From NCBI GenBank assembly GCA_019155205.2, contig JAHNZQ020000016.1, positions 821,423 through 885,422 on the forward strand: a stretch of DNA of 64,000 nucleotides, read 5' to 3'. Source of the DNA: Gracilaria vermiculophylla (Eukaryota > Rhodophyta > Florideophyceae > Gracilariales > Gracilariaceae). A program made the translations under genes and the position numbers. Positions within the stretch are counted from its first letter, which is position 1. Every line of letters starts with the position of its first letter. A model generated the notes under the pieces. That model worked only from the letters and a program-made list of their open reading frames with translations. It had not been told where the DNA came from and made no database searches. Positions 53,471 to 63,103 of this stretch are shown here, one piece after another.

Positions 53471-54069
53471 CTAAGAGTAGTATAGCATGCAGACCCCGTA
53501 AATATCTCGGTACATTACTGCACTGGTTTCAACAAAATGAGACTTGTTGATAAATTCTTTCGCAATTGATGCGTGATGTAGCCCAACGAAAAGTGCGAGG
53601 GAAATTGAAAATTTGATTGGTTCTTTTCTAGAAAAATTACGAACAAGAGGGATACCAGTTGGCGGAGGAGAAGAGGTCGACAAGGTCGAGTCCTCTTGCA
53701 GGGGATCTCCAATAAACGAAGGGTGAACTTGAGAGATGTCAAAGATAAATGGCAAGGGTTAAGGGTTAACCCCTGCCTCAAAAACTGCCAGGCTGGATAA
53801 ACGGATTAGCTCTCATCAAGCACGGCTGGGCATCAGATGACGACGCGTCGCACATGCCGCAACGAAGGAATATCCCCCAAATCACCAATGGCAAACGCTT
53901 TGTAGGGCAACAAATCACCTGCGCACATATGAACACATGGTAATTAGCCGTTTCAGCTGGGCGCTCGCGACCTTTCATACAGTGCAAAGCAGTTTTCGAG
54001 ATGGGCCAGCAGTAAGGTAGATTCAGGAGGAGGCACATAATGCCTTCCTCCGAGAAAAGCATGCATCAT
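53471..54069 (-). CDS. Possible small multi-exon gene, unresolved
   Basis: Three protein-like pieces lie in different minus-strand frames: one from an ATG at 54,069 (MHAFLGGRHYVPPPESTLLL, open to 53,953), one near 53,925-53,840 (LLPYKAFAIGDLGDIPSLRH), and one ending at 53,471 (GLHHASIAKEFINKSHFVE, MYRDIYG). The spacing would fit two short introns and the unit would end 140 bp upstream of the ALG1 ATG. I could not find splice sites that join all three cleanly, so the structure, and even the reality of the gene, is open. No family is recognised. Confidence 0.3.
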
Positions 54070-55068
54070 GGCTTTCGAACGTTGGGAAAACGAAACTACG
54101 CGCTCAGCTGAGCATGTTCAATACTGCATGACATTGTGAACGGGTACCAACCAAATAATGTTTGAAGGGTTGCTACTGCGAGCGAAAGGACAGGAGCAGG
54201 GGGCGGGGGACGTATAACGTACCTAAGAGCGAAGAGTTGCAAACCAGCAAGCGGCAGGCAGATCGCTAAGGAACTGCGAGAGAATATGACTTGATTGCCA
54301 CGCGGTTAGTGTTCCGCACGCGTAGAACCATTGTTTGATTCCCGCTACGTGGTTGGCTTACGGTACGCAATCGCCGACGGTCCTTTCCGCGCGATATGGG
54401 CCTAGATGCTCCGCCGTTCGGGGGGGCGCGTGATGGTGGCATGCGGCGGCCTATGCGTCAAAAGGGAGCATTCACCCGTCCTCGTTATCCGCAAGCAAGC
54501 GGTCTGCATCAGCAGCAGCGCACGCCGAACACCGGTGCGAGACACATGGCTGCCAACGTTGCAAAATTCCAAATGCACCACTAAACGACGCGCACGCTTC
54601 AAATCACGCACAAACGAGCCTTACAAATTGCGCTCGGTTTTCAGCTGCTCGAACTTTCCACGCGCGCGTGCCCGTTTCACCACTCGATTCGTCGCTGCCA
54701 GCACCGCATCCAGTGTACAACTCTATAACGCTGACTTACGCCGACCTCTCGGGCGAGCCGTCCCCCCCTCCTTTCCTCCCGGGGTCCCCACACTCCCACC
54801 ATCCCACTGATCGCGCCGGCCGCCGTTTTTGTGGCCCGATACGCTCCCAGTCTTATCGCTCGCGCTGGCTCCTCCACTGTCTTTCAATTACAACATCCTC
54901 TTACTACTTTCAAATATTCTTCGTGCAGTCACGTAAATGTGGCTTAGCCCTCTCAGCCTTCCCTCCCACGCGTCGCTCGCACAAACTTGCCTGACCCACG
55001 CCCGCTTCTACCCACTCCTTAAAACTCCGCATCCGCTCCACAGCTCTCATCGCCGTTGAATTGTAGGC
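54070..55068. other. Intergenic upstream of the coiled-coil/bZIP-like gene
   Basis: 1 kb, pyrimidine-rich towards the ATG at 55,069, as in a promoter/5' UTR. No gene is supported. A B-box-like GTTTGATTCCC near 54,338 does not fold into a tRNA (see rejected items). Confidence 0.5.
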
Positions 55069-56610
55069 ATGGACACCATTGACGCTGACATCGCCTGGGA
55101 GGAGTGTATTCCTGACCTCCCTCTGGATACCAACAACCTCCCACCGCTTCATGCACTCTCCACCGACTCTTCCCAAGACATTGACTTGCTAGACCTCCTC
55201 AGCTTCGATTCAGACAAAACTTCGGACGCCGTCGCAAACCCTGAGAGACTACCCTCCGTTGAATCGCTCTCCAAGTCATCGAAACCGCTTTGCTTATCCC
55301 CAGAATCTTTCATTCAGTCTCAAGAAACAGTCTCACAATGCTCAGAGCATTCAACCATGGCACCAATTCTAACACCCCAACCTCACATGGTTCACCTCCC
55401 TTCCGACCAATCTACTGTCGGTTCTCGCATCTCATCACCGTCACGCACCGAAGCCACGGAAACCCCGTCACCGCAACAATCTGCCCCAGCGTCCCCACAG
55501 CCTGCGAAGCGCCCCAGTCCTAACAAACCGCGCCAGCGCCGACAGAGACGCTCAGGAAAAAAGAAGGAGAGTGAGTCAAACTCCAACGACTCGATTGTTC
55601 TTGAACTCACAACTCGCCTCACCTCGGCAGGTGCCGAAGCAGCAGCGCTTCGCAAGCGAGTTGCATCACTGTCTCAAGAAAATCGTGCCCTCCGTGCTGC
55701 ACTTGACCATGCAAACGCACGCTTAGTAGCCGTGGCCCAGGCAGCCGCTGCTGCCCCGCCTCCCACCGCGCAGCACGCTCAGCCTGTCGTCGTTGGTCTT
55801 GCGCAAATCTCTCAGGAAGTTGCAGGCCGTATCTCCGGCGCTCTCACCGTAAATGACGTTGAGGAAGCTCCGAAGAAAAAGAGAAAGAGAGTCACTGGAG
55901 CTGCAACTACAATGGCATGTGTTATGTTCATGTGGGGTGCATTGTTTGGTACTCCTGGACTGTTGAAAGCCGCCACAGATGTGTTCGGTGGAGAAGAGTC
56001 GAATCTACCCGCCGTTTGGAAGGGTAGAAGTGATGCTGTGTTAAATGTTCCTGCTGTTCCCGTTGCTCGTGTGCAAGAAAGCTGGCAGCCGCATTGTATG
56101 ACGGTGTTGAAGGAACTACCCAGTAAGAGCACGGACGAAGGAGAGGAAGAAATGGATGTTTATCCCGTGATCAAAGAAGAGGAAGTTGTCCTCAACGAGG
56201 ATACCGAAAATAAGGAGGAAATCTCTGCCGAGAAAATGTTTGTCGATATGCGTGACGAAGATTCAGCCAAGGTCGTTGCCTTGGCGGATGTTCGCGACCG
56301 CAGTCAACCTCAGTACTCATACGTGTTGTGCCGAGATGCAGAGGCAGCAATTGACAATATCAGAGCGTGCTCCGAAAGCAAGAAGAGAGGAGAAGAATGT
56401 GGTCCTCCTCACACTATATCACTTATTTTACCAGCCTCTACTGCTGGCATGGAAGACGAAAATAACACTGATAGTCTTCCTGCATTGGCGGAGGTCCAGT
56501 GCAACATTATGTCTATTGCCAGAATACCAGTCGATTCCATGACTGATGGGAACTCCTTTGGGAAAGTAATTGCTACCGTACCGCAAAGTGGGACTGTCAT
56601 TCGCGGCTAG
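55069..56610 (+). CDS. bZIP-like/coiled-coil protein with internal hydrophobic segment
   Basis: 513 residues. The N-terminal 150 are acidic and Ser/Pro-rich. A basic stretch (KPRQRRQRRSGKKKE, about 160-175) precedes a helix with leucine-zipper character (LRKRVASLSQENRALRAAL, about 200-222). The canonical bZIP N-x7-R is not clear, the basic cluster being displaced. After an Ala/Pro linker comes KKKRKR then a hydrophobic segment (about 279-298, TMACVMFMWGALFGTPGLL). The C-terminal 200 residues are acidic, then end in ordinary sequence. The plan (acidic activation region, basic-zipper, single hydrophobic segment, long tail) recalls ER-tethered bZIP factors such as ATF6 or plant bZIP28. The site-1/site-2 protease sites typical of those cannot be identified. 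Confidence 0.7.
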   Translation: MDTIDADIAWEECIPDLPLDTNNLPPLHALSTDSSQDIDLLDLLSFDSDKTSDAVANPERLPSVESLSKSSKPLCLSPESFIQSQETVSQCSEHSTMAPILTPQPHMVHLPSDQSTVGSRISSPSRTEATETPSPQQSAPASPQPAKRPSPNKPRQRRQRRSGKKKESESNSNDSIVLELTTRLTSAGAEAAALRKRVASLSQENRALRAALDHANARLVAVAQAAAAAPPPTAQHAQPVVVGLAQISQEVAGRISGALTVNDVEEAPKKKRKRVTGAATTMACVMFMWGALFGTPGLLKAATDVFGGEESNLPAVWKGRSDAVLNVPAVPVARVQESWQPHCMTVLKELPSKSTDEGEEEMDVYPVIKEEEVVLNEDTENKEEISAEKMFVDMRDEDSAKVVALADVRDRSQPQYSYVLCRDAEAAIDNIRACSESKKRGEECGPPHTISLILPASTAGMEDENNTDSLPALAEVQCNIMSIARIPVDSMTDGNSFGKVIATVPQSGTVIRG

Positions 56611-57164
56611 ATTTAGAATGTGGAGAGCAGTTCTAAGGAGCATCAATTAAGTTACCTTTCCTGCCGCATGGTATCAATTTCTTGGGATTGAAGTTTGGCA
56701 TTTCCTATTCCTATTCAAGGAGCAAAACGCACGACTGCACAGACCACGCGGACAAACTGTACAGATTTCATACCTACAAATGCGTAGAAGCACGGTGAAG
56801 AGACAGCGAACTCTCGTAAAGAGCATATGAACTCTAAGCTTTCATTGGTAACAGAAGTTACCTTTGTGTGTTTCTTTCGATAAATTAGACAGCGATTTTG
56901 CTAACGATTGCCAACATGCCGAACTCAATTAAAGCTCGAACATCACTGATCGCGCTAGATAACGAAACACGACGCTGTGCGAAGTTTTTTTTTCGATGCT
57001 GTGCCTGAGTTGATATTACCAACACCCGGGCGTCAGTGAGCTTACGATTTATGAACAGTGATGCGGCCTCAGGTGGCGCGACGAACACTTCTGTAGAAAG
57101 AAAACAGGAGATAAGACCCGGCAAGGACCGAAACGGTTGATGGTGACCTGAGAAGCCGACTATT
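56611..57164. other. Convergent 3' intergenic region
   Basis: 554 bp between two gene ends. Nothing is recognised. Confidence 0.5.
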
Positions 57165-58844
57165 TCACAATGGGGTCTGTTGATTCATACGAAATGCAGA
57201 GGAGTGTTGTCGATCGCGCTCGAAACGTTTTTCATTGCATACGCGTTCTCTTTCCCATTCAGCGGCAAGGTTTTCTCGGCCTTTTTGCTTTCCCCTAATC
57301 CACAACCATATCCTTGAATACAGTTTTTCTCGCCATGTCCATCCAAAATCGATACCTGAGGTGCGTACGATATATCCCTCATTGCTCCACGGGACAACAT
57401 CTGCTGGGCGTACTCTTAAACGTTGTGCGGCTTCTGAAAATGAGCTCCACCCAGATGCCAACATTGCTCCTGTTTTTGACAACAAGATCATATCCGCAAA
57501 CGCGTACTGAACGCACTCGGCATCGCGATTATCACAGTTGCGACGAAGAGTGATAATCTGATCATGAGGAAAATGTTGGTAAAGCTCGTTGAGTGCAGAC
57601 GTCGTGTCAACCGAGGCGAAAAATCGTGGTGCACGACGAGTATCGACATGAAATTTTGCCTTTCCATTCCTTACGTCGCGCTTCTTTGAAGACAGTAGTC
57701 GAGAACGCTCTACAATCTGATGCCATTCTCTGCACATTCGTTTCATTTCCGATATAAAGTTCTTTGGAGAGCTCCGAAGGCGCCATTGATCTGTAGTTGC
57801 TGCTCCGATGACGGAATACTCGCACTGATGGTCAACCTTTTCGTTGTCTTCTGCGAGAGTCCGAGATCGGATATGAACTCCGATCATGGTATGCAACGCT
57901 TCTCTTTCGCCTGCAGCTTGCTGCACCTCATCAACGAGTTGGAGCACCTCGGGGGCTGGCTTCAATGCTTGAACAAATCCGTTGATCAGAATGCCTGGAG
58001 CGTGTTGAGACCTCAGAACATATGCTGTACGGATGTACATGTGCTTATCGTGTACATTGGGGACCTGTGTTAACGGTGATTGATTCGATTTTGAATTCTT
58101 TGCCATGAAATTAAGGTAAGTTACGGAAGACTCGTAAGTGAGGTTTGCATCGAATGCTGAGATTAACGGGTTAGTGGACGGATGGACGTCATGTGGATTA
58201 ATAGGCCATGATATCGGCGTTTGAATAAGAACGAGATCTTGCAAAACAGATTGATCGAACAGATGATTAACGGACGCATTAAGGTGGGCATCAGCGGCCC
58301 ATACGACAACAAGCACTCTGCGAGTGAGGTACGAAAATTCCATGGCAGAAGCTAGCGCGCGTAGTCTATTACCGAGTCCATTTTGAACATCTACGATGAC
58401 AACTTTGGGGATTTGTTCGAATGGAGGGAGTGTATCTAACGGTGCTGAAAGGCGAATAAGAAGCTTGCGGCGGCCTTCCACTCCGAGTCGAGAGACAAAA
58501 ACAGGCGGTATTCGACAGGATGTGACGAGGGAATGAAAGTTGGCGATGTCGTCAGTGAAGGAAGAACTAGGAAAGGCCACAAGTTGTGCATGTTGAGCTT
58601 TCAAATCAGCAATAGCTACGTCCACAACTCGTCGCGAGCTCTGTTCAACGGGCTCAATGTGGGTCTGTACACCGAAAATTCGATTGCTGAGAGCGGTCCA
58701 CAAAAGCAAGGACAAAGCGACAATGAAAAGCGCATGCAGAAATTGGCGCCTAATGGCAAAACGCGGCTGATAAGACCTCTTTGTGGCGACGGCGTGCGCA
58801 ATGTAAGTAGCCTTATGGCGCAAACGCTTCATTGCTGCAGACAT
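57165..58844 (-). CDS. Putative Golgi glycosyltransferase, GxGNRxR (fucosyltransferase-like) type
   Basis: 559 residues from the ATG at 58,844 (MSAAMKRLRHK). The frame is open 56 codons further up, but that part is Phe/Pro-rich translation of a purine tract. Type II topology: basic tail, membrane helix at about 36-53 (LHALFIVALSLLLWTAL), luminal domain. Near residue 150 VVIVDVQNGLGNRLRALASA resembles the nucleotide-sugar site of the O-/alpha1,6-fucosyltransferase superfamily. IGVHIRSRT near 325 resembles its H-x-R motif and FADMILLSKTGAMLASGWSS the third conserved block. The C-terminus is basic. The exact donor and acceptor cannot be inferred. It may decorate cell-wall or secreted glycans. 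Confidence 0.65.
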   Translation of the reverse strand: MSAAMKRLRHKATYIAHAVATKRSYQPRFAIRRQFLHALFIVALSLLLWTALSNRIFGVQTHIEPVEQSSRRVVDVAIADLKAQHAQLVAFPSSSFTDDIANFHSLVTSCRIPPVFVSRLGVEGRRKLLIRLSAPLDTLPPFEQIPKVVIVDVQNGLGNRLRALASAMEFSYLTRRVLVVVWAADAHLNASVNHLFDQSVLQDLVLIQTPISWPINPHDVHPSTNPLISAFDANLTYESSVTYLNFMAKNSKSNQSPLTQVPNVHDKHMYIRTAYVLRSQHAPGILINGFVQALKPAPEVLQLVDEVQQAAGEREALHTMIGVHIRSRTLAEDNEKVDHQCEYSVIGAATTDQWRLRSSPKNFISEMKRMCREWHQIVERSRLLSSKKRDVRNGKAKFHVDTRRAPRFFASVDTTSALNELYQHFPHDQIITLRRNCDNRDAECVQYAFADMILLSKTGAMLASGWSSFSEAAQRLRVRPADVVPWSNEGYIVRTSGIDFGWTWREKLYSRIWLWIRGKQKGRENLAAEWERERVCNEKRFERDRQHSSAFRMNQQTPL

Positions 58845-58883
58845 GACGAAAAATGTAGACGAGCGAAGTGCGGCTGTAGCAAG

Positions 58884-58990
58884 TGAAAGGGGGGGTAAGG
58901 AAGAAAGTGGAAAGGGGAGAAAGGGGGGGAAAGGGGGGAAGGGGGGAAAAGAGAGGAAGGGAGGAAAAGGGCGGGAGGGGTGGCAAGAGT
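58884..58990 (+). repeat. Polypurine (G/A) tract
   Basis: About 105 bases, almost entirely G and A, with many GGGGGA-type units. It is 40 bp upstream of the glycosyltransferase-like ATG and may lie in its 5' UTR. Such tracts can adopt triplex structures. Confidence 0.85.
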
Positions 58991-59247
58991 GAACAAGCAG
59001 CAGGAAACTCACGGATGCATCTCAAAGAAAGTGCTGGCGCGAAGTCGACGCAGATGGCGAATGCATGGACGACGACGGCAACGGGCGCGCGCACACGCAG
59101 GGAGGCGGCGGCGGAAGGCCCGTGAACGGGCTGATGGGCGACAGAAAGGGTGACGTGGGTAGTAACATCATCGCCGTGTGCCAGGCCACGCGCAGCAACG
59201 CCGGCCTGCGGCGGTCGCCACCACGCCGCGTCCGCGAGCCGACCGCC

Positions 59248-59353
59248 GTGCGCATCCTTGCGCACAGGCCCCAGAGATGACGACGCGCTCGGCGCGTGCG
59301 CATCCTTGAGCACAGGCCCCAGAGATGACAACGCGCTCCGCGCGTGCGCATCC
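59248..59353. repeat. 48-bp tandem repeat, about 2.2 copies
   Basis: Units begin GTGCGCATCC at 59,248, 59,296 and 59,344. The two full units differ at a few positions. Each contains CACAGGCCCCAGAGATGAC and a CGCGCTC block. Confidence 0.85.
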
Positions 59354-59804
59354 TCATTCCAAGTTAATTACACACCTCGCCCACTCCCACGCTGATACAG
59401 TCCACCATGTACACGTTCTGGCTTCTCATTCGTCGAGCCCGGAGCGCCATCCGAGCCTTTCACTTCGCCGTGTTATGTGCCACGTCGTCCGCGAGCACCG
59501 CGGTGCGGCTCCTCTGCACGTGTCGTAGTGTTCATGCTGTTCGCGCTGGACATAATGTGCTTGCCGTAGACTTGGTGTTGCAGTACAGATGCAGCTGTGC
59601 CCGAATCGGCACGTGCGCGCACGCTCTGCGTCGTTGCCGGTTTCGGCACCGCTACCCACCCGAATCTCCGCCCCCTCTTGCGCGTGCGCCTCATAGCCTC
59701 CACGGCTCGCTCGGCCGGCCCTCTCCCCTTCTCGCCGCCCTCGTCCTCCCTTCCCCTATCTTCCCCCTCCTTCCCCTTTTCCACTTCCTGCACACCGCGC
59801 CACA

Positions 59805-60941
59805 ATGTCCAACTCACCAGACTCGCCGCGCCGCGCGCGCCCCCGCCTCACGGAGCAGATCCAAATCATTCGCGAGCTGTGGCTTCTGCGAGAAAGCGCT
59901 CGCGTACGCGCCGCCGAGCATCGCTTCGTGGCGCAGCTTGAGCGTCTGTTTGGTGCCAACGCGTACTCATCTCCACCGCCACCCTTGGGCAGGGTGTCCT
60001 TCGTGCCAGTGGGTGGCGCTCGCGTCCCCACCCCGCCCGTGGCGCCCCCGCCCCCCCCGCTCGCCAGACGCCCACTGTGGCGCAACAGTCACCCGGGCGT
60101 GTTCGAGGGCCAGAGCCATCCCCAGCCCCTGCCGGATACTTCCCCGGCGCGTGAGCGACGCCTCGCCTTTCCGGAGGGCATTGAAGTTCTGCGTGCGCGA
60201 CAGCCGGTTACGGTATGTGCTTTTGCTGTCTAGTTTCTCGTTGTGCATGCTGCACTGTCCTATCTGTCTTACTCACCTGCTTTTTCTCGTGCCGTGTAGA
60301 ACCTCAGCGCCCAATTTAGGGCCCGACTCGAGGGTAATGACACCCACCCACATGCGTACCGGGGAATTGTACGTTCGCGTTCATTCGGGCAGCTCAATCG
60401 TCAACGAGCCGTTTCCGCGCTCTTGGAATCAGAGTTTCGAAACCAGCTGGAGGCCCTCATTTCGCGTGGGGATACGCGGACCTCTAGGACATCTCCAATA
60501 CCATCACAACTCGATCTTGGCCTCGACTCGACAGTGCCTCACACGCCCCATACGGAGCTTTCTTCCTTGGTCAAGGGCCTGCAGCAAGAAATTACTGTGC
60601 TCAAGAACGTTATGTCAGCCAGTTTTGACCTACAACTCGACATTCAGCGCTCCATTCGGCAAGAAGTTTGTGCGGCGTTGAGCAGAGCAGGAGTTAAACA
60701 GGTGGCCGATTCTCCCCCTTGTACAGTTCAGGCCAGGACTGAACGTGTAGCGAAGGCGGGATCTTGTACAGTTTGTCTGGAGAAGAACGTAGATTGTGTT
60801 TTATATGCTTGTGGTCATATGTGTACTTGTAGTTTGTGTGCGAGGCAACTGCTCAGCGCTGGTCAGAAGTGCCCGATTTGCAGAGCCCCGGTCAGAGATG
60901 TTGTCAGAGCCTTCATCGTTACCGAGGCAGTTGCCACTTGA
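59805..60941 (+). CDS. RING-finger E3 ubiquitin ligase, Neuralized-type RING (two exons)
   Basis: Exons 59,805-60,212 and 60,300-60,941 join in phase 0 to 349 residues. The C3HC4 RING is at 292-330 (CTVCLEKNVDCVLYACGHM, CSLCARQLL, CPICRAPV), with the CGHMC spacing of Neuralized and similar ligases. Such RINGs recruit E2 enzymes to ubiquitinate targets. Upstream, two Arg/Glu-rich helices (TEQIQIIRELWLLRESARVR; LSAQFRARLEG) flank a Pro-rich linker, and a coiled coil (LQQEITVLKNVMSASFDLQL) lies just before the RING. No Neuralized homology repeat is present, so only the RING is shared. Splicing at 60,213 is needed: reading through gives a stop after seven codons. Confidence 0.88.
60213..60299 (+). 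other. Intron of the RING gene
   Basis: 87 bp, GTATGT...TTTTTCTCGTGCCGTGTAG, phase 0, with a pyrimidine-rich stretch before the acceptor. The joined frame stays open for 213 codons to the RING. Confidence 0.9.
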
Positions 60942-63103
60942 GAGCTTCGGTACGTCATTCCGTTGTTATTTAGCTGGTGCTTGAGTTGGTCCCTCGTGTT
61001 TCACTACTGCTGGAGACACAGGCACACGATTCTGCTTGATGCCCTCAGAATTGTGCGCACAATCGCTCAACATCATTTGTGTATAGTTTTAAAGATTTTA
61101 TCATAGCTGTGGGCAGTATCCATGTACTGGTGCTTTTGGTCCCTTTTGTCTGTATTGTGATAAGGTTGTGTAAATTATCAAATGACATCGAATTCAGATT
61201 CTGGTCAGTAGCATACATAGAGTTCCTGACTTCAAATACTGGATATTTTTCTCATAGCTCGTGTATCCTGCCCATAGTCTATTCATTTCTTCCGAACTTA
61301 ATCATCAATGTTTCATTACGATCAGACGACCATAAATGATATATGGACGGTAGTTTGGATAGTTTGAGGGCCATGCGATCATAAGTACGGGAAAGGACGA
61401 ACAAAGCGCACCAAGTGTGGAGAGCTTTTTGCTGGGTCCCTACGGCAAGAATGAAGGCCCAGCATCTGGCACCCACCGAATGAAAAGCTTCATGTACGAC
61501 TGCCGTCGATGAGGGAGCGTTTGGGAGATGTGTGTAAAGTCCATCCTCAGCTTTGTGTGCAATGCGTAACTAAGAGACCTGAATGTTCTTCTTCTTCTTT
61601 ATGATGGACATTGTGCTTTTATTCCGAACGCAACCCAGCTTTCTCAAGGAAGGAGAGGACGACACCAATCTCCAAATGATTGCAGACTATCAACGGAAGC
61701 TACCCTTCGACAAGTGGCGTGAAAAGTCATCTTAGTTTGAACGAGGGCAAGGCAATGAGGGCCTGAATAGTTTTGCAATTGGGTTGCAACCTACGGGTGG
61801 GAATGTGCTTTCACAGCGTGCGTAATGGCCCCGGGAGGTCTTTCCGGCGTGCCTTGCATGCTCACCGCAGTCAGCAATGCACCCATTTCAACGCTGTGCA
61901 CGTCATCACGTGAACAACGGCATAACAGCATTGCTGTAACAGTTCAACATCAAAACTATCGCAATGCTTTTTTTTTTACTTGGAAACCCAGAACTGAAGC
62001 CAACCACTTTTCCGTTTTCCTGCAGCTTTTTCATTGTTTGACACGTCGTATAAAAGCTGTGCATTTGGGCTTTATGTATACCAAACCTTAGTTTCTGAGA
62101 TAGAATGTAAGACGCGTACTTCAATATCCAAAACATACTTGGGCACCTTTCAAAACGCAACCGTTTTTGCGCATAATTTAAATGTATCGAGCTTGCCATG
62201 CTTGTGTCCACGATAGCGATCAGCTATACTTTTATTGAAGTCTGTATGAGGCTACCATAGTTTTGTCACAACTCAAATCAAAAGTTTACATGATTTTTGT
62301 TTGAGATTGAAAAAGGTTTTGCTGTTTTGATTTGGAGGAAAATCGGACTTGTGGGTTTTCATTTGTATTGGACGACGTGTTTTGCCTCACCTAATCAAGT
62401 GATAACGTATGATTTCGTCACGAGCAGACTTAACTAAAAACGACGTGTTTCTCCTGCCTAATCTACCTTAAAAGTATGTATCTTATCATTAATTTTTGAA
62501 GGGAATGAGTAACATGTTCTTCCGTGTGAGCAAGTGAAGTAGCTCTCCACTTGTCGTGTGCGGAGTCGAATTGAGCAGGAAATTCGAAATATCAGAGGCG
62601 TTATCTGAAACGACGCATTTAAAATTTTCAGACAGTTTTGCTGCCCAATTGGTCTGTCCACTGTCCTTTGAACGGTGTCACATTGCCAGCCGCCGCTTAA
62701 AACCGCGCTCGTTCTAAGTATTTACCTAATTATGCCCTCAAGAGAGATTCGTTAGCAACAACAGCGGCATCTTTGCAGGACGGATGTGGAGTCCTGCGAG
62801 TCCAGCAGGTTCCCCATGAGAATCAATGCACTCTGAGATTTGCCACTCCTCACTGATAATATACACCGGATAATTGACTTTCCCGCGCTCTAGCTGCTCA
62901 TGCTCGATATTATCCGGTCAGACAGATTTATATTCTGGTGCAAGACGGTGAACCTCATAGCTTCCTCAACTCGACACCGTAACTTGTGACAGACTGCTGG
63001 TCTGAGCTACAAACGCACTGCCAAAAGCCAGCCTCCATGCTTTGCGTTCAGATGCGAAAAAGCTTCTAGATTCTTTTTCGCAGACGAATACTGAAACAAA
63101 CAA
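60942..63103. other. Intergenic, AT-rich
   Basis: 2.2 kb with no supported gene; open frames are under 110 codons and featureless. A 10-bp inverted repeat ACCGGATAAT/ATTATCCGGT lies at 62,865-62,874 and 62,909-62,918. Confidence 0.5.

Larger units (their letters stand above)
58845..59804. other. Divergent intergenic region with simple repeats
   Basis: 960 bp holding the promoters of the glycosyltransferase-like gene (-) and the RING gene (+). It contains a polypurine tract and a 48-bp tandem repeat, annotated separately. Long open frames here reflect GC bias. Confidence 0.5.

Noticed and set aside
54297..54362. tRNA-like segment with GGTTAG and a GTTTGATTCCC B-box-like motif
   Set aside because: Acceptor-like ends pair only partly, the anticodon and T arms do not form, and the total is too short for a complete cloverleaf.
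42279..58844. A new multi-gene secretory-pathway system
   Set aside because: The genes are standard housekeeping families on both strands with separate intergenic regions; adjacency alone is not evidence of a system.
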